This document shows, piece after piece, positions 33,429 through 44,375 of a stretch of 64,000 nt of DNA. Source of the stretch: Nemophila menziesii (taxonomy: Eukaryota > Streptophyta > Magnoliopsida > Boraginales > Hydrophyllaceae). The notes beneath the pieces are model-generated. The model was not told the DNA's origin. It did no database searches and saw only the letters and a list, made by a program, of their open reading frames with translations. Both the position numbers and the translations under genes were made by a program. The DNA lies in assembly GCA_029959085.1 (NCBI GenBank), contig JARWIR010000003.1:33910005-33974004 (forward strand). Direction: 5' to 3'. Each line of letters starts with the position of its first letter. The first letter of the stretch is position 1.

Positions 33429-36359
33429 TTAGTCATTGACATAACCTCCCCAGCAGTGAGTGAGGTTGTCAATATTTGCAAGTCGAAATTTGCATCCCTT
33501 CGCTTTTATGCCCACTAGTTTGTCTGAGATAATCTGTGCGACCATGAATGGTCCTATCCAAGAACTTTTTGATTCACGTACCTTTGGGCGGGGGTTCGGT
33601 TTCTTCATAGCTACTTCTTCACCTACTTTGAACCCCTTTTTCTTTCTCTCTTTCTTAGGTTCCTTCGGAACCTTCGTGGCACGTGCTTTCTCTTTCTTCT
33701 TCGCATGATTGAGTTGTGGATCCTTGGGGTATGGAGGAGCTTTAATTGGTGGTTTCTTTCGTAGCTCTTTCTCCTCCACCCCTAAAGTTTCCATAACACT
33801 AATTGGCTTTGTTCTTACCGGTTCCATTACATCTACACGAAAACATTCATCCTTGGAATCCGGAAACTTCATAGGCCTGAACACGTTGAATTTCACCTCT
33901 TCGTCTTGGATCCTCATAATCATTTCTCCATTTTCTACATCAATAAGGGTACGCCCCGTGGCTAGGAATGGTCTTCCCAAAATAATGGGGACATTCCTAT
34001 CCGCGTCGTAATCAAGAATAACGAAATCAGCGGGAAAAATTAACGTACCTGCCTTAACGAGGACATCTTCGATTCGGCCTTCCGGATGTGCAAGAGATCG
34101 ATCCGCCATTTGCAAAACCATAGAAGTGGGTCTTGATTCAATATTAAGCTTATCAAAGACTGATTTGGGCATCAAATTGATGCTTGCACCCAAATCACAT
34201 AGCGCTTTTCCTTTCCACTCATTACCAATAGATATCGGAATTGTAAAGCTCCCAGGATCAACTAACTTTGGAGGTAATTTACCTTGACAAATAGCACTAC
34301 ATTCCTCAGGAAGACCAATCATCTCATTATCACAATATGGCCGTTTGTTGGTGAGGGCTTTCTTCAGAAACTTAGCATACTTGGGTACATCTCGAATAGC
34401 TTCTAACAACGGAATATTTATGCTAAGACCTCTTATTTTGTTAAAGAATTTTTGATACTCACCCATATCACCTTTCTTTTGAACTCTCGATGGAAATGGT
34501 GGAGGTGGACGATTGATTATAGTCTCATCTTTCTTTTTCGGAACCTCAACAGGCTTCTCCACTTCTTCTACTTCAACTTCTTTATCTTTATTCACCACCT
34601 CTTTTTCTTTTCTAACTTCTTTTTCTTTCATAACCGGAAACGGAGGTGGAGGAAGGTTCTTACCACTTCTAAGATTAATAACTTTACAATCTTCGATTTG
34701 TAACGGATTCTCAGTATCACTAGGAAGTTGTCCTTGCTGACGTTGATTGAGCTGTTTATTGATTTGACTCAGCTGATTTTGGAACATCTTCATATTTGCT
34801 TCAAGTGCATTTTGTCTTTCTATAGCTGCGTTCTGACGTTCTATCGCTGCATCCTGACGCTCCATCGCTGCGTTCTGACGTTCCATTGCTTGTGCTTGTA
34901 GAGCGATTAAACTTTCAACTGTTTTCTGAAGGGTATTTGCTCCTTCTTGTGGATGGGCAGGTAAAGCTTTCTGGTTCAAATTCTCATCATAAGTATTCTG
35001 AGGAGCTTGTCTCTGTACATAATTTTGATTCTGTCCTCCTTGATAGTTATTGTGTGGTCTAGGATTATAGTTGTCACCTTGGGGCCGCGGCTGATACGCA
35101 TGTGTAGGATTGGCTGCCCCATTAGGATTCGAATATTGAAACCCAGGATGGTTTCTGTTAGGCTGATACCCATTACCACTCGCGTTAAAATTACCTCTGT
35201 TGGACATGAACATCACTGATTCTTGATTACTCGGACAATTCTCCTCATCATGATCATCAACTCTACAAATCGAACACATATAAACCTCTTGTGTAGCATG
35301 CACAGCTACTCTCTTACCCGAAAATCCTTCTTTTACAGCTAAAGTAAGCTGCTTCAATTGTTGCTCCAAAGTGTTTTGAATTTTTGTCTCAAAGGTAGCA
35401 AGTTTCTCTTCTATGTTAACATTATTAACACCCTTAACAGGTGTTCTCTCTGATTTCCACCCAACCTCATTCTTGACTGTTCGTTCTAAAATAATTTTGG
35501 CATGAGCGGGTTGAACTTGAAGGAAACCTGCACCACATAACGTATCTAACTTTTCTCTCGAAGCTCCATCAAGGCCTCTATAAAAAATCTTTAACTGTTG
35601 AAATTCTGAAAAACCATGATTTGGAACTCTACGCAAACACATCTGAAATCTAGTCCAACTCTTACCCACAGTCTCATCATATTCTTGACGAAAATTAGTC
35701 AACTCCAATTCAGCATCTAACCTCATATTACTCGGATAATATCTGTCGAAAAACGCGGCTTCCAATTGATCCCAATTGGTTATCTTCGTCGGATCTTGTG
35801 TATCATGCCATTCACTTGCTCCATCAATAACAAAAAATTTAAACACAGCGTAGTACATCTGTTCTCTTGAAACCCCTTGTGTGATATAAGAATCACATAT
35901 CTGTTTGAATTTTTGTACCGCTCTAAGAGGATCTTCCGATGGTCTTCCACGAAAATTTCCAAAGTTTTGGAACTGAGCTAGCATACCCGAATCTGGACGG
36001 AATCTCGGAACATTAATATCTGGAGCACCTACTCCTATAGCTGGAGCGCGGAATGGAACTTCTGGAGGGCCATTAGTGAACCACGGATCATGATTCATCA
36101 CTATTTGGACTGGAGGATTAGGATTTAGTGGTTGAACTTGAGGAATAACGCCTGGAGCTAAAGGTTGGCCATTTGCATCTAACTGGCCTTGTCCATTCTG
36201 TTGACCTTGAATAATGATATTCTCCATTCTGTTACTTAATTCTTCTACTTCTAAAGCTTCTCGTTCTCTTCTTCTTCTGTTCGCAAGTCTGATCAACGAT
36301 TCTGGATTACTAAGGATCGGAGGTGCTGGCTCTAGATCCTTGAATAGCCTTCTTCGCAT
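33429..36359 (-). CDS. Gag-protease fused to an integrase C-terminal tail (976 aa)
   Basis: One uninterrupted frame. Residues about 1-340 are a plant retrotransposon Gag (FQNFGNFRGRPSEDP, FKFFVIDGASEWHD, FDRYYPSNMR). A CCHC zinc knuckle lies near 361-374 (CSICRVDDHDEENC, spacing C-x2-C-x4-H-x4-C). A heptad run of (M/I)ERQ(N/D)AA near 486-521 looks like a coiled coil. A retropepsin follows (CDLGASINLMP near 721, then ILGRPFLATG). The usual linker PPIKAPPYP then leads not to reverse transcriptase but to a basic stretch and GFKVGEEVAMKK..SSWIGPFMV (about 908-940), which resembles the end of Ty3/gypsy integrases. Thus it can make capsid and protease but not copy itself. The protease has DLG in place of the usual DTG/DSG, which is common in this clade. 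Confidence 0.85.
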   Translation of the reverse strand: MRRRLFKDLEPAPPILSNPESLIRLANRRRREREALEVEELSNRMENIIIQGQQNGQGQLDANGQPLAPGVIPQVQPLNPNPPVQIVMNHDPWFTNGPPEVPFRAPAIGVGAPDINVPRFRPDSGMLAQFQNFGNFRGRPSEDPLRAVQKFKQICDSYITQGVSREQMYYAVFKFFVIDGASEWHDTQDPTKITNWDQLEAAFFDRYYPSNMRLDAELELTNFRQEYDETVGKSWTRFQMCLRRVPNHGFSEFQQLKIFYRGLDGASREKLDTLCGAGFLQVQPAHAKIILERTVKNEVGWKSERTPVKGVNNVNIEEKLATFETKIQNTLEQQLKQLTLAVKEGFSGKRVAVHATQEVYMCSICRVDDHDEENCPSNQESVMFMSNRGNFNASGNGYQPNRNHPGFQYSNPNGAANPTHAYQPRPQGDNYNPRPHNNYQGGQNQNYVQRQAPQNTYDENLNQKALPAHPQEGANTLQKTVESLIALQAQAMERQNAAMERQDAAIERQNAAIERQNALEANMKMFQNQLSQINKQLNQRQQGQLPSDTENPLQIEDCKVINLRSGKNLPPPPFPVMKEKEVRKEKEVVNKDKEVEVEEVEKPVEVPKKKDETIINRPPPPFPSRVQKKGDMGEYQKFFNKIRGLSINIPLLEAIRDVPKYAKFLKKALTNKRPYCDNEMIGLPEECSAICQGKLPPKLVDPGSFTIPISIGNEWKGKALCDLGASINLMPKSVFDKLNIESRPTSMVLQMADRSLAHPEGRIEDVLVKAGTLIFPADFVILDYDADRNVPIILGRPFLATGRTLIDVENGEMIMRIQDEEVKFNVFRPMKFPDSKDECFRVDVMEPVRTKPISVMETLGVEEKELRKKPPIKAPPYPKDPQLNHAKKKEKARATKVPKEPKKERKKKGFKVGEEVAMKKPNPRPKVRESKSSWIGPFMVAQIISDKLVGIKAKGCKFRLANIDNLTHCWGGYVND

Positions 36360-36472
36360 ACACCAAACCTAAAAACCTGAGAAAGCTAACAAACAAAAAG
36401 CGTAAAACTGATAAAAGAAAATAAATGCACTTATCACTAAAGGATAAACACCGTGGTCACACGCTACCGTCC

Positions 36473-36493
36473 CCGGCAGCGGCGCCAAAAACT
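36473..36493 (-). other. primer-binding site (tRNA-Asp)
   Basis: TGGCGCCGCTGCCGGGGAC on the minus strand lies a few bases inside the 5' LTR. It pairs with the 3' end of plant tRNA-Asp, as in Athila-type elements. Confidence 0.85.
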
Positions 36494-38041
36494 TGGTGGT
36501 CCTTTGTGTGTTCTAAATAAATGCAAATAATAATCGAACCACAACCGCAAGTGTACGGTTGTCCCAAGTAGTAATTCTGATAATCAGATTCGTTCCAAGG
36601 ACGGATGGTTGATCACAATGTCTATGCAAATAGTGATTGATGCACTTATGAAAATAAAAGAGGATAATTTGTTTGTTTTGGTTTTGTGATTTATTACTAA
36701 ATAAATGAAAGACAAAATAATAATGCAAGTAAAAAGCTAAAACGCAAGTATGAGCAAGTAGTACTTGAGAGACACAAGGGTTTTCCTAACTATCATTCAT
36801 TTCATACATTGTTTAAGGGACAAATTTGTAAATTGGTATTGGTCGGGATTCTATAATCTCCTTACCCCCGTCAGGGTGGACTAAGGAGCAACTTTCAAGT
36901 GCTACAAACCCCGTCAGGGTGATTATAGTCCACTCTCAAGTGATTAAGTCTAAATTACCCAATAGGCCATAGGTTTAATTAATCTCGTCAGAGTCAATAA
37001 TTTCTAACCTATATTCATTAACTAGTTCGGTACCTAAACCCCCCGTCAAGGTGATCCAATCGCCACTAATTGGAATAGCCTAGATACTAAATCCTATCAT
37101 TGGTTAATTACGTCAATAATAGTAATTAAAATGCAAATTAAAGAAAAATACAATTTACCCAATTTGATTTAAATAATAAATATCCCAAATTCAAATGTAT
37201 AGAATGAAATCAAATTGGGATTAACCCATTATGCGTTCTCAAGCACTATGAATTGTTTAGCTCATATTAAAAAGAAAAACTAAATTAAAATAAATGGAAT
37301 TCATAATTGATTACAAATAAAAGATAAAAGAAACCTAATTTCCGGAATTGGAATGACTGAGAACGGAGCTATAGACCCACTCCAGCTCTAGCAGCTTCTT
37401 CTTCCTTCCTTCTGTTGCTTCTCTCTGGTGTTTTTAATTGTAAAGAATGAATTGTGTGAAAAATAGAAGTCCAGACCTCCTTTTATAATAAGAAAAACGG
37501 ATTAGGGCTTGGACCAGAAAATAAAAGCCTAATTAAATGTCCAAGCCCACTTTCTAAGCCCAAAATCCCGTAACTGATGACAGGCCTTCACTAAAACTGC
37601 TTTTCCCGATGCGTTACAACTCCGATTGACCTCATTCCAGTTGCTAAAGTTCCGTACTTCGATAAGGAATAATTTCTCTTCAAAGGTCAGCGGCTAAATC
37701 AGCTCTTAAGCACCTCGAAAACAGCAATCAATGGCCTGGAAAATGGATTTTCAGCTCTAAAAATAAAATCTTCGGGATTTCTCTTCAAGTCTTGACTCTA
37801 TCTTTTGATCTTTGACTTTATCTTCGGATTCCTTTCCTAGCTAACATCTAAAAACCTGTAAACTTTACACTAAAAAATACCAATATTACGCGCAAAAGTT
37901 TAATAATTCAAAAATGCTAGAAATAAAAAGGTAATTCCGAAATATTGCATATTTAACCCAAAAGTCTATCAAATTAATTAAATAAACACCAAAAATGATG
38001 TCTCCTAAGGGTCTAAAATAAGAACAATTAGGGAGACATCA
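36494..38041 (-). repeat. 5' LTR of the gypsy element
   Basis: Direct repeat of 28832-30379. It starts TGATGTCTCCCTAATTG on the minus strand and ends ACCACCA before the primer-binding site. Confidence 0.95.
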
Positions 38042-38482
38042 GATATTCACCAAATCAATATATTCCCAGAAACCCACATTTTTCTTAGAGACCCGTGACA
38101 ACAAAGTACACATTTCTCATAGTCTAAATGTCAAAGCCTTAGATCAAACAATTCATAGCTATAATGAACCAAGAGGATCACACAAACCAATATATTCTCA
38201 TATTCAATGTTATTCAATGGATGTTATAGATTAGTCCTCCCAGCATCAATCCAAGATATACTCATCTACCTCCCTTTGAAGCTTGTGAAGTGTAAAGAGT
38301 TAAAGGCATTTAAAAACATATAATTACATTTGATAAGTAATTTAGGATACTTCACCTTTAATGGATATTAAATTAAGAAGCATCTCCCTTCTCAAGCTCC
38401 ATCATTTTTACAGAAAATTCACACTCAAATAACAAAAATTGCTGCAAAAAAATTTATATCTAAAACTTAAACAAACCATTAT

Positions 38483-39150
38483 TCAGAACAAAAAGTCAAA
38501 GGTGTTGTTGACTTGACTAATCTGCAATTCTGACTGACTAAATAAACGAAGAAACTCAACATTTGATGTTGAAAGTTCTCTAGGTTCATGAACATACCAA
38601 GGTAAAACTCGAAGTTTAGCAAGCACTCGCATAGATTCTTCCAGATCGTCACCATCGTCAGTTTTCGGAATCTGCACAGGCCTAGGAGAGCTTCGAGGCT
38701 TGTGAAGAGAATCTATTGATTCCTCTCGGGTTGAAGTTACTTTAACTAATATTCCCTGAGATTCTTTATAAATAAATTCCTTCACCACATCGCGAAGACC
38801 AGGGGTTTGTTGAGAAGATACTATCCCAGATTTCCTTGAAGGAGTGTCTGGAAAAATCATTCGATCAAATGAAAAGGTTTCTTGTTGAGGTGCTTTATTA
38901 CAGTTAATTGAAGAGAATGGAGATGAGCGTGAGGAAGATGAAATTGAGGCTCTTGATGATTCTGTGGAAACTCTTTGTTTCTCTTGTACATTATTGTTTA
39001 AATTATTTTCCTGCGATAGCAATTTACATACTAAGGATTTGTCGATTGAACATAAGCAGATATTTGCAAGAAAAATCATTACCATAGAAGCAAATCTGTC
39101 CAGATTCGGCGCGTTATGAGAATTTCCACCATTGAAATGTGAAGAATTAC
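38483..39150 (-). pseudogene. LNG: LONGIFOLIA/TRM-like gene fragment (second exon only)
   Basis: A 222-codon frame starting at a TTTGCAG acceptor. It matches the N-terminal third of LONGIFOLIA-type (TON1-recruiting motif) proteins: GNSSHFNGGNSHN at the exon start, EKQRVSTESSRASISSSSR, FSFDRMIFPDTPSR, LRDVVKEFIYKESQGILVKV, SSPRPVQIP and LEESMRVLAKLRVLPWYVHE. Full family members are about 900-1000 aa and end in a DUF4378 region. Here the frame stops after FDFLF and neither the first exon (QIGCM..FQ) nor later exons are found nearby. LONGIFOLIA proteins bind microtubule-linked TON1 and promote cell elongation. An IFLANICLCSIDK stretch near residue 30 is unusual. It could be a gene split by insertions or a duplicated fragment. 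Confidence 0.7.
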
Positions 39151-39900
39151 CTGCAAACAATTACCAAAACGGTCTTTTCAAATACACTCTCTAAACATCC
39201 CAAAGTAGATTTTATATATTATTTTCACATCCACGATTTTTCCTCAACCTAAATACAACACAAAAATTCAGCACCTTTTCCCTAAAATGAATATTGTTGA
39301 CCAATTCATATCGAAACAATCCTTATTGCTATATCTCGCTAGAGCAATAAACGATCCTTAAAATGGATTAATATACAACCCCGTAAAGGGAGTGGGAATA
39401 TGTTATTGTAGAAGAAATCAAGAAAACACGTGGAAAATGTAACAAATTTATAATTCTTTCAATGTCAAGGATATCACAATAGAGTTGAATTGCACCACTG
39501 GTCCTTGCGTTAAGCAAAATAGTCAAATACATTAGTTTTAGTAAATAAGTAATCCATTTGAATACAACAAATCAAACACATTGATCAAAGTGAATCGATT
39601 CTTTAATATATATATATATATATACTGAAAGTATAATTAATGTTTGAGTTTCACAACTTGTTCATAACCTGGAGAAGAAGGTATACACGAAACGAAACAC
39701 TACTTTTTCCAACACATCTATCTCTAATCACTATCTACTGGTGTACAATATTTACCCAACCATCTTGTCATACGTGAAGCCTTAACTATGACCCTAAGAT
39801 CTTAAAGCTTTAGAAAGTTTAGACCTAAGTATACAACCTTCTTTTCATACTCTTTCATACTATTGAACACAGAGTAAAATCAATTCAGTAATAACCACAA
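39151..39900. other. no gene recognised; (AT)n at 39604-39625
   Basis: AT-rich. Includes a short AT dinucleotide microsatellite. No first exon for the LONGIFOLIA-like fragment could be found. Confidence 0.4.
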
Positions 39901-40440
39901 AGAGGAAACGAAGTGCAATTATACAAGGATTTATAGGGACCTATTGTGCGATTAACTCAATATATACAACTTTGGGGAGTTACCTTAGTTCTTGGCTCCA
40001 CCTAACTAGACAAATTACAATAAACTCAAAGATAATGTGGGCAACTAAGTTCTCTCTTAGTTTCTAGGTTCTTATATGCATTGTTCGTTAATTCTCTTTC
40101 TACACTTACATGATTTTATGAAATCATTCAAGTACACGTATCGATAATTTCAAAAGGCCAATAACTTTTATATATCATTGGCTTGTATATGCATGCTTTG
40201 TCAAGGGACAATTACTAGTTCACACCTATTTCCTATACTTATTATTTTTTTTGGATTTTTTGTATTTTTCTTAAAGAAAGTAAACACATAAAATGGGGAC
40301 GGGGACAACTGGTACCCCATCCCCAAATCAAAGATGAGTCATGCCCCCATGGCTGAAAAGACTCAAAAAAACAATAAATTTAAGATATGCACCTAAACAT
40401 ATAATATACAACTACATATAAATAACTAGAAGGGATATAT
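39900..40440 (-). repeat. old fragment of a gypsy 3' spacer
   Basis: CCCCATCCCCAAATCAAAGA, GATGAGTCATGCCCCCATGG and AAAAGACTCAAA.CAATAAA follow the order of 31770-31830 in the young element. GTTCTCTCTTAGTTTCTAGG and ATTGTTCGTTAATTC likewise resemble 31470-31565. Diverged. Confidence 0.5.
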
Positions 40441-40915
40441 ATATACTTATTTTGAGGTTCAAGTCCCCATGTTGTCGCACTTTTGTCTTTAGATGATTTT
40501 GTTATATTTAGACTATTGTCGACTATTGTATATTTATCAATTCACCCTTAAACAATAAACATAAATTCATTACTAGTGGAAATCACTTGTAATTTCTCTA
40601 TCTATATTTCTCAAATGTTTTTCAGTTAATTGCATTTTTAGTTATTAGTTTAATTAACTATTAGTTTAAGTTATATTACTTGCTCTTTAGCCCTTAACAA
40701 TCAAAACCCAAACAAACATTGTTGTTTTTTGACATTTAGTTTATCAACTCTTTCTAAAACACTTAACGAAAACACATATAGAATTAACAATCATAGTCCT
40801 TATGAATACGATAACTCTTATACTTATTATATATTACTAGTTGTCAGCAATCGTACACTTGCGGGGAGTAGCTCTGTTAGGTGTTGATTTATATATCATA
40901 ACTTTGGGGACGACA
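40441..40915. other. no gene recognised
   Basis: AT-rich spacer. Confidence 0.35.
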
Positions 40916-40919
40916 CAAA

Positions 40920-41240
40920 TCAAAGTAAATACGATTAATCGATAACTAAGTACTCAAGAACCCACTGATTTTTCAAAGCCAAATGACTCAAGTATGCAGT
41001 ATTTTTGAAGAATAACTACTCAAGTAAACAAGATTAATCAAAATCTAAAACTCAATCAAAAAATAATTATTCAAAACCCAAGGACATGATTTCAATACAA
41101 AATAACTCAAGTAAACAAGACCAAATGATAAATAAGTACTCAATAACCCGTTGATTTTTTTAACCAAATTACTCATTATGCAAGATCTGTAGATAAAAAA
41201 ACTACTCAAGTAAAAAAAATTAATCAAAACACTACTCAAG
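40920..41240. repeat. diverged tandem repeat, two units of about 180 bp
   Basis: AAGTACTCAAGAACCCACTG..TTTTTCAAAGCCAAATGACTCA..AACTACTCAAGTAAACAAGA recurs as AAGTACTCAATAACCCGTTG..TTTTTTAACCAAATTACTCA..AACTACTCAAGTAAAAAAAA. Many ACTCAAGTA words occur. Confidence 0.65.
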
Positions 41241-42519
41241 TACTTAAGTACCAACCATGATTTATTTTGAATGAAAGAAAGAAAATCACATTATACATAA
41301 TAAACATAAGGGATAATGGAATAAATATGGGAAGGGGTTGAAGATCAAATAAGGTGACAAGTAACTACACAACTTAATGAAATTGTAGTTTTAACATTGA
41401 TGTGACTTCAAGGATCAAGCATCACTTGTAACATTAAATAAGTAGCCGTATGAAGTGGACATAAAGATCAAGCGACATTTATAAATATCCAACGTAACAA
41501 TTTTTCCAAAATTATATCTTAGCATATTAGAAGTATCATAGGTATATAAAGAGACAAATCATCATATCAGGAGCATTATAAAATAAATAAAAGGACATAA
41601 TATTATATAACGATCACCATGAATAACTAAAGGGCATAGCCACATACCAAAATAGAAGCACCATACGTAATAAACAACAAAACCGAATCAAACCTAATTG
41701 AACCAATTCGGCAACAAAAGGTATTTGTCAAACATTACTGATTCCTTTAACCACAAACAACATATTGGTTAACCTATTTCATTCAAAATCCATCAACAAA
41801 TTATTAGTGCCACATCATATGATCTAGGGATTTCTGATTGGGCAATGGATTATTTTTTTAGACAGTGTAAGTGATTAGAAGAATACAGGTGTAAATTATT
41901 CATCCCACATACATAAATCCATCTAACTGATATTAATCATACATATCATAGATCCATAACCAAAAAAATAAGCATAATTAAATTTTCATTTTCACACTCA
42001 AATAGTCTATGTAAGCTTAACCCACAATAATAATCAACATGGATCACCCGAAAAAGATAAGCCTCCATAATATTCTATTTTTTAATTTTATTCTATATGT
42101 TCACTAAATTATTCAACGAGAGCTCAAGCAATAAACAATGCTCAACATGCTTCAATATTCGAAAAAATTGAGCATTAATACAGTTTTTCCTTTTCGGACA
42201 TAATGCTCCGTTATCACCATCAAATAATCAACGAAACCTAAACCAAAAAAAAAATCAACATGCATCAACAATCGATAACCTAATCACAATAACTTTTTGT
42301 TTTCCTTTTTTTTAAATTTAGTTTTTTTTCTTTTCACCATAGAATAATCAACGAAAGTTCAAACCCAAAATAATATTGAACATGCATTAACAATCGAATA
42401 AATAGAATATCAATAAGATCATATCTTTTTTCCTGACATAATATAATATCTTTACAATCAATTAATACATGCATCAACAACTGGTAACCTAAATCACAAT
42501 AATTTTTGTTTTTTTTTAT
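41241..42519. other. AT-rich intergenic DNA with diverged AATCAACATGCATCAACAAT repeats
   Basis: No gene. From about 42020 to 42500 words such as AATAATCAACGAAA, ACATGCATCAACAATCG and AACCTAATCACAATAA recur roughly every 115 bp. The same words resume at 43600 after the LINE, so the LINE landed in this repeat. Confidence 0.45.
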
Positions 42520-42534
42520 TTAATTTCTCGTGTT

Positions 42535-43575
42535 TTTTTTTGTCCGTAGAGAAAATTCAAATGTCAACTGTTATTACAACTTTGTAGATGATTATTTAAA
42601 AAATCTATGCTATCAAAAACATTATCTAATTTCCAATGATCAAAGTTTCCAGTTTTTCTACACAATTTTGCTGCTAAATCCGCTATAGTATTCCGTTCCC
42701 TTTTGATATGGTACACCTTCCATTCCGGAAATCTTGCAAACCATGTCCAGATTAATTCAATTAGTGGTTGAATCTTCCAATCTTTCCTTTTTATGTCGTA
42801 AATTTCTTGTACGATTTCAAGACTGTCCGTGTAGAAATTGATCTTCTTGTAACTTAGATTTTCCGAAGCTTTCATTGCTTGTAGAATAGCCCATGCCTCG
42901 CCTTCTTTTGCGCTTCTAATTATTTTCCTTCTGCATTTTTTATTGCCAATTTTTCCATTCTTATCAATTGCTATCGAAGCAATCCCTGATGGTTCTCTCG
43001 TATTAATAAATGAGGAATCATTAAACCAACTAATATCAGCAGAATCTAAAATGTTATTATCCTCGGTGTTGCCATTAATAATATATGTTTTTTGCTCTTC
43101 CTTGTTGTTGATATTCGTACCCTTGTTGCTTTGATTCTTCGTATATATTTTTTCTGTGATTCGTCTAGAATTATTTATAATTTCAGTGACATCCCATTTT
43201 TTTTTTGCTCGTGATAACATTTCATTCTTGCTTTCCATAAGCTCCACAGTATCGCTATCATGGTACTAGTCAATCTTTTCTTGTCCCACCCATTATTTGT
43301 ATAGTTCTCTATCGTTTTAACAAACCAATCTTTAAATAGATACTTTCCGTCTCTATTAATCTTTAATTGTAGTGGCGACTCTGCCAATACTGCTGAGCTA
43401 AGAGGACATTGCATGAAAAGGTGTTCAATTGTTTCTTCGCTATTCTCGCACCATTCACAAGTCACATTTTTAATGCATTTCTTCTTTGTTAAATTTTTCT
43501 TAGTTGGTATTGCATTCCTGATTATCTTCCATACAAAATTCCTCATTCTAGTTGGAACATTAGATGACCATACCA
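42535..43575 (-). mobile_element. 5'-truncated L1-type LINE with 15-bp target duplication
   Basis: Flanked by TTAATTTCTCGTGTT at 42520-42534 and 43576-43590. The A-tail (T-run at 42535-42541 on plus) abuts the left copy, so orientation is minus. It encodes the end of ORF2: a zf-RVT segment (MRNFVWKIIRNAIPTKKNL, CEWCENSEETIEHLFMQC; 43175-43576) and, after one frameshift within 43175-43247, an RNase H domain (WFNDSSFIN, EGEAWAILQAM, FYTDSLEIV, NTIADLAAKL; 42564-43247) with its acidic residues present. Exact duplication and few lesions indicate a fairly recent insertion. It cannot transpose. Confidence 0.93.
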
Positions 43576-43795
43576 TTAATTTCTCGTGTTCACCATCAAT
43601 ATAATCAACAGAAGCTCAACATACTTCAACTGTCGACAAAGTTAGGAGCAACAATGAAATATTCTCACCACAAATTAATCTAAGTAATAAACATCACCAC
43701 TAATCTCAACCAAAAAGTATCATCGATCCCACAAACTCAAGAACAATATGCGAGCATCACATGAACCACCTAACAACCATGAACCATGTCATACC

Positions 43796-44367
43796 TAGGG
43801 CTGCAAATGAACCGATACTCTCACCAAGGGCTCGAGTTTGAGTTCGCTAAGGGTTTGTTTGAGTTCGACTCGTTAGTGCTTTAATTTCAGGCTCGTTTAC
43901 TAAACGAGACAAACTCAAACCTATATAAGCTCGCCTCGTTAAACTCGTGAACATTTTGGTAAGGGTTCTTTAAGAGCTCGTAAATAGGCTTGGTAAATAT
44001 ATTCAATTAAATATTATATATGTATGTATGCGAAAAGTCAAAACTACGTAAGACTTTTGTATCGGTAACTAATCATAACTAAAATATTTTATATCTAATA
44101 AGTAATTTTTTATATCTAATAAATATACTACTAGTATCTAGGGCTGCAAATGAACCGATACTGTCACCAAAGGCCCGAGTTTGAGTTTGCTAAGGGATTA
44201 TTTGAGTTCGGCTCGTTAGTTAACGAACCAAGATCAAGAAAGCTAAAGTTTAGTTCGGCTCGTTTCGTTTCAAACTCAAATCAAGCTCAAGCTCACTAAA
44301 ATGTTAGCAAACAAACTCAAGAAAGCTAAAGTTTGGCTCGGTTCGGTTCGGTTCGTTTGCAGCCCTA
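43796..44367. mobile_element. non-autonomous hAT element (572 bp) with 8-bp target duplication
   Basis: Ends TAGGGCTGCAAATGAACC and, inverted, TAGGGCTGCAAACGAACC. Flanked by GTCATACC at 43788-43795 and 44368-44375, the 8-bp duplication of hAT transposons. A second complete left end lies inside at 44139 (TAGGGCTGCAAATGAACCGA, then the same CTCGTTAGT words), so the element is compound. The interior has GGTTCGGTTCGG words and no coding frame. Confidence 0.92.
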
Positions 44368-44375
44368 GTCATACC

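Larger units (their letters stand above)
28832..38041 (-). mobile_element. complete, young Athila-like Ty3/gypsy element (9210 bp)
   Basis: Minus orientation. 5' LTR 36494-38041 and 3' LTR 28832-30379 are each exactly 1548 bp and appear identical. LTRs begin TGATGTCTCCC and end GGACCACCA. Flanks are GATAT at 28827-28831 and 38042-38046, a 5-bp target duplication. Next to the 5' LTR, TGGCGCCGCTGCCGGGGAC is complementary to the 3' end of tRNA-Asp, the primer used by Athila elements. A GAGTTGGGGGTCT purine tract precedes the 3' LTR. The only long frame is gag-protease. No reverse transcriptase, RNase H or integrase core is present, so it must be mobilised in trans. Confidence 0.95.

Noticed and set aside
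34452..35219. Plus-strand frames opposite the gag-protease ORF
   Set aside because: Antisense shadows of the 976-codon frame with low-complexity Phe/Ile-rich translations.
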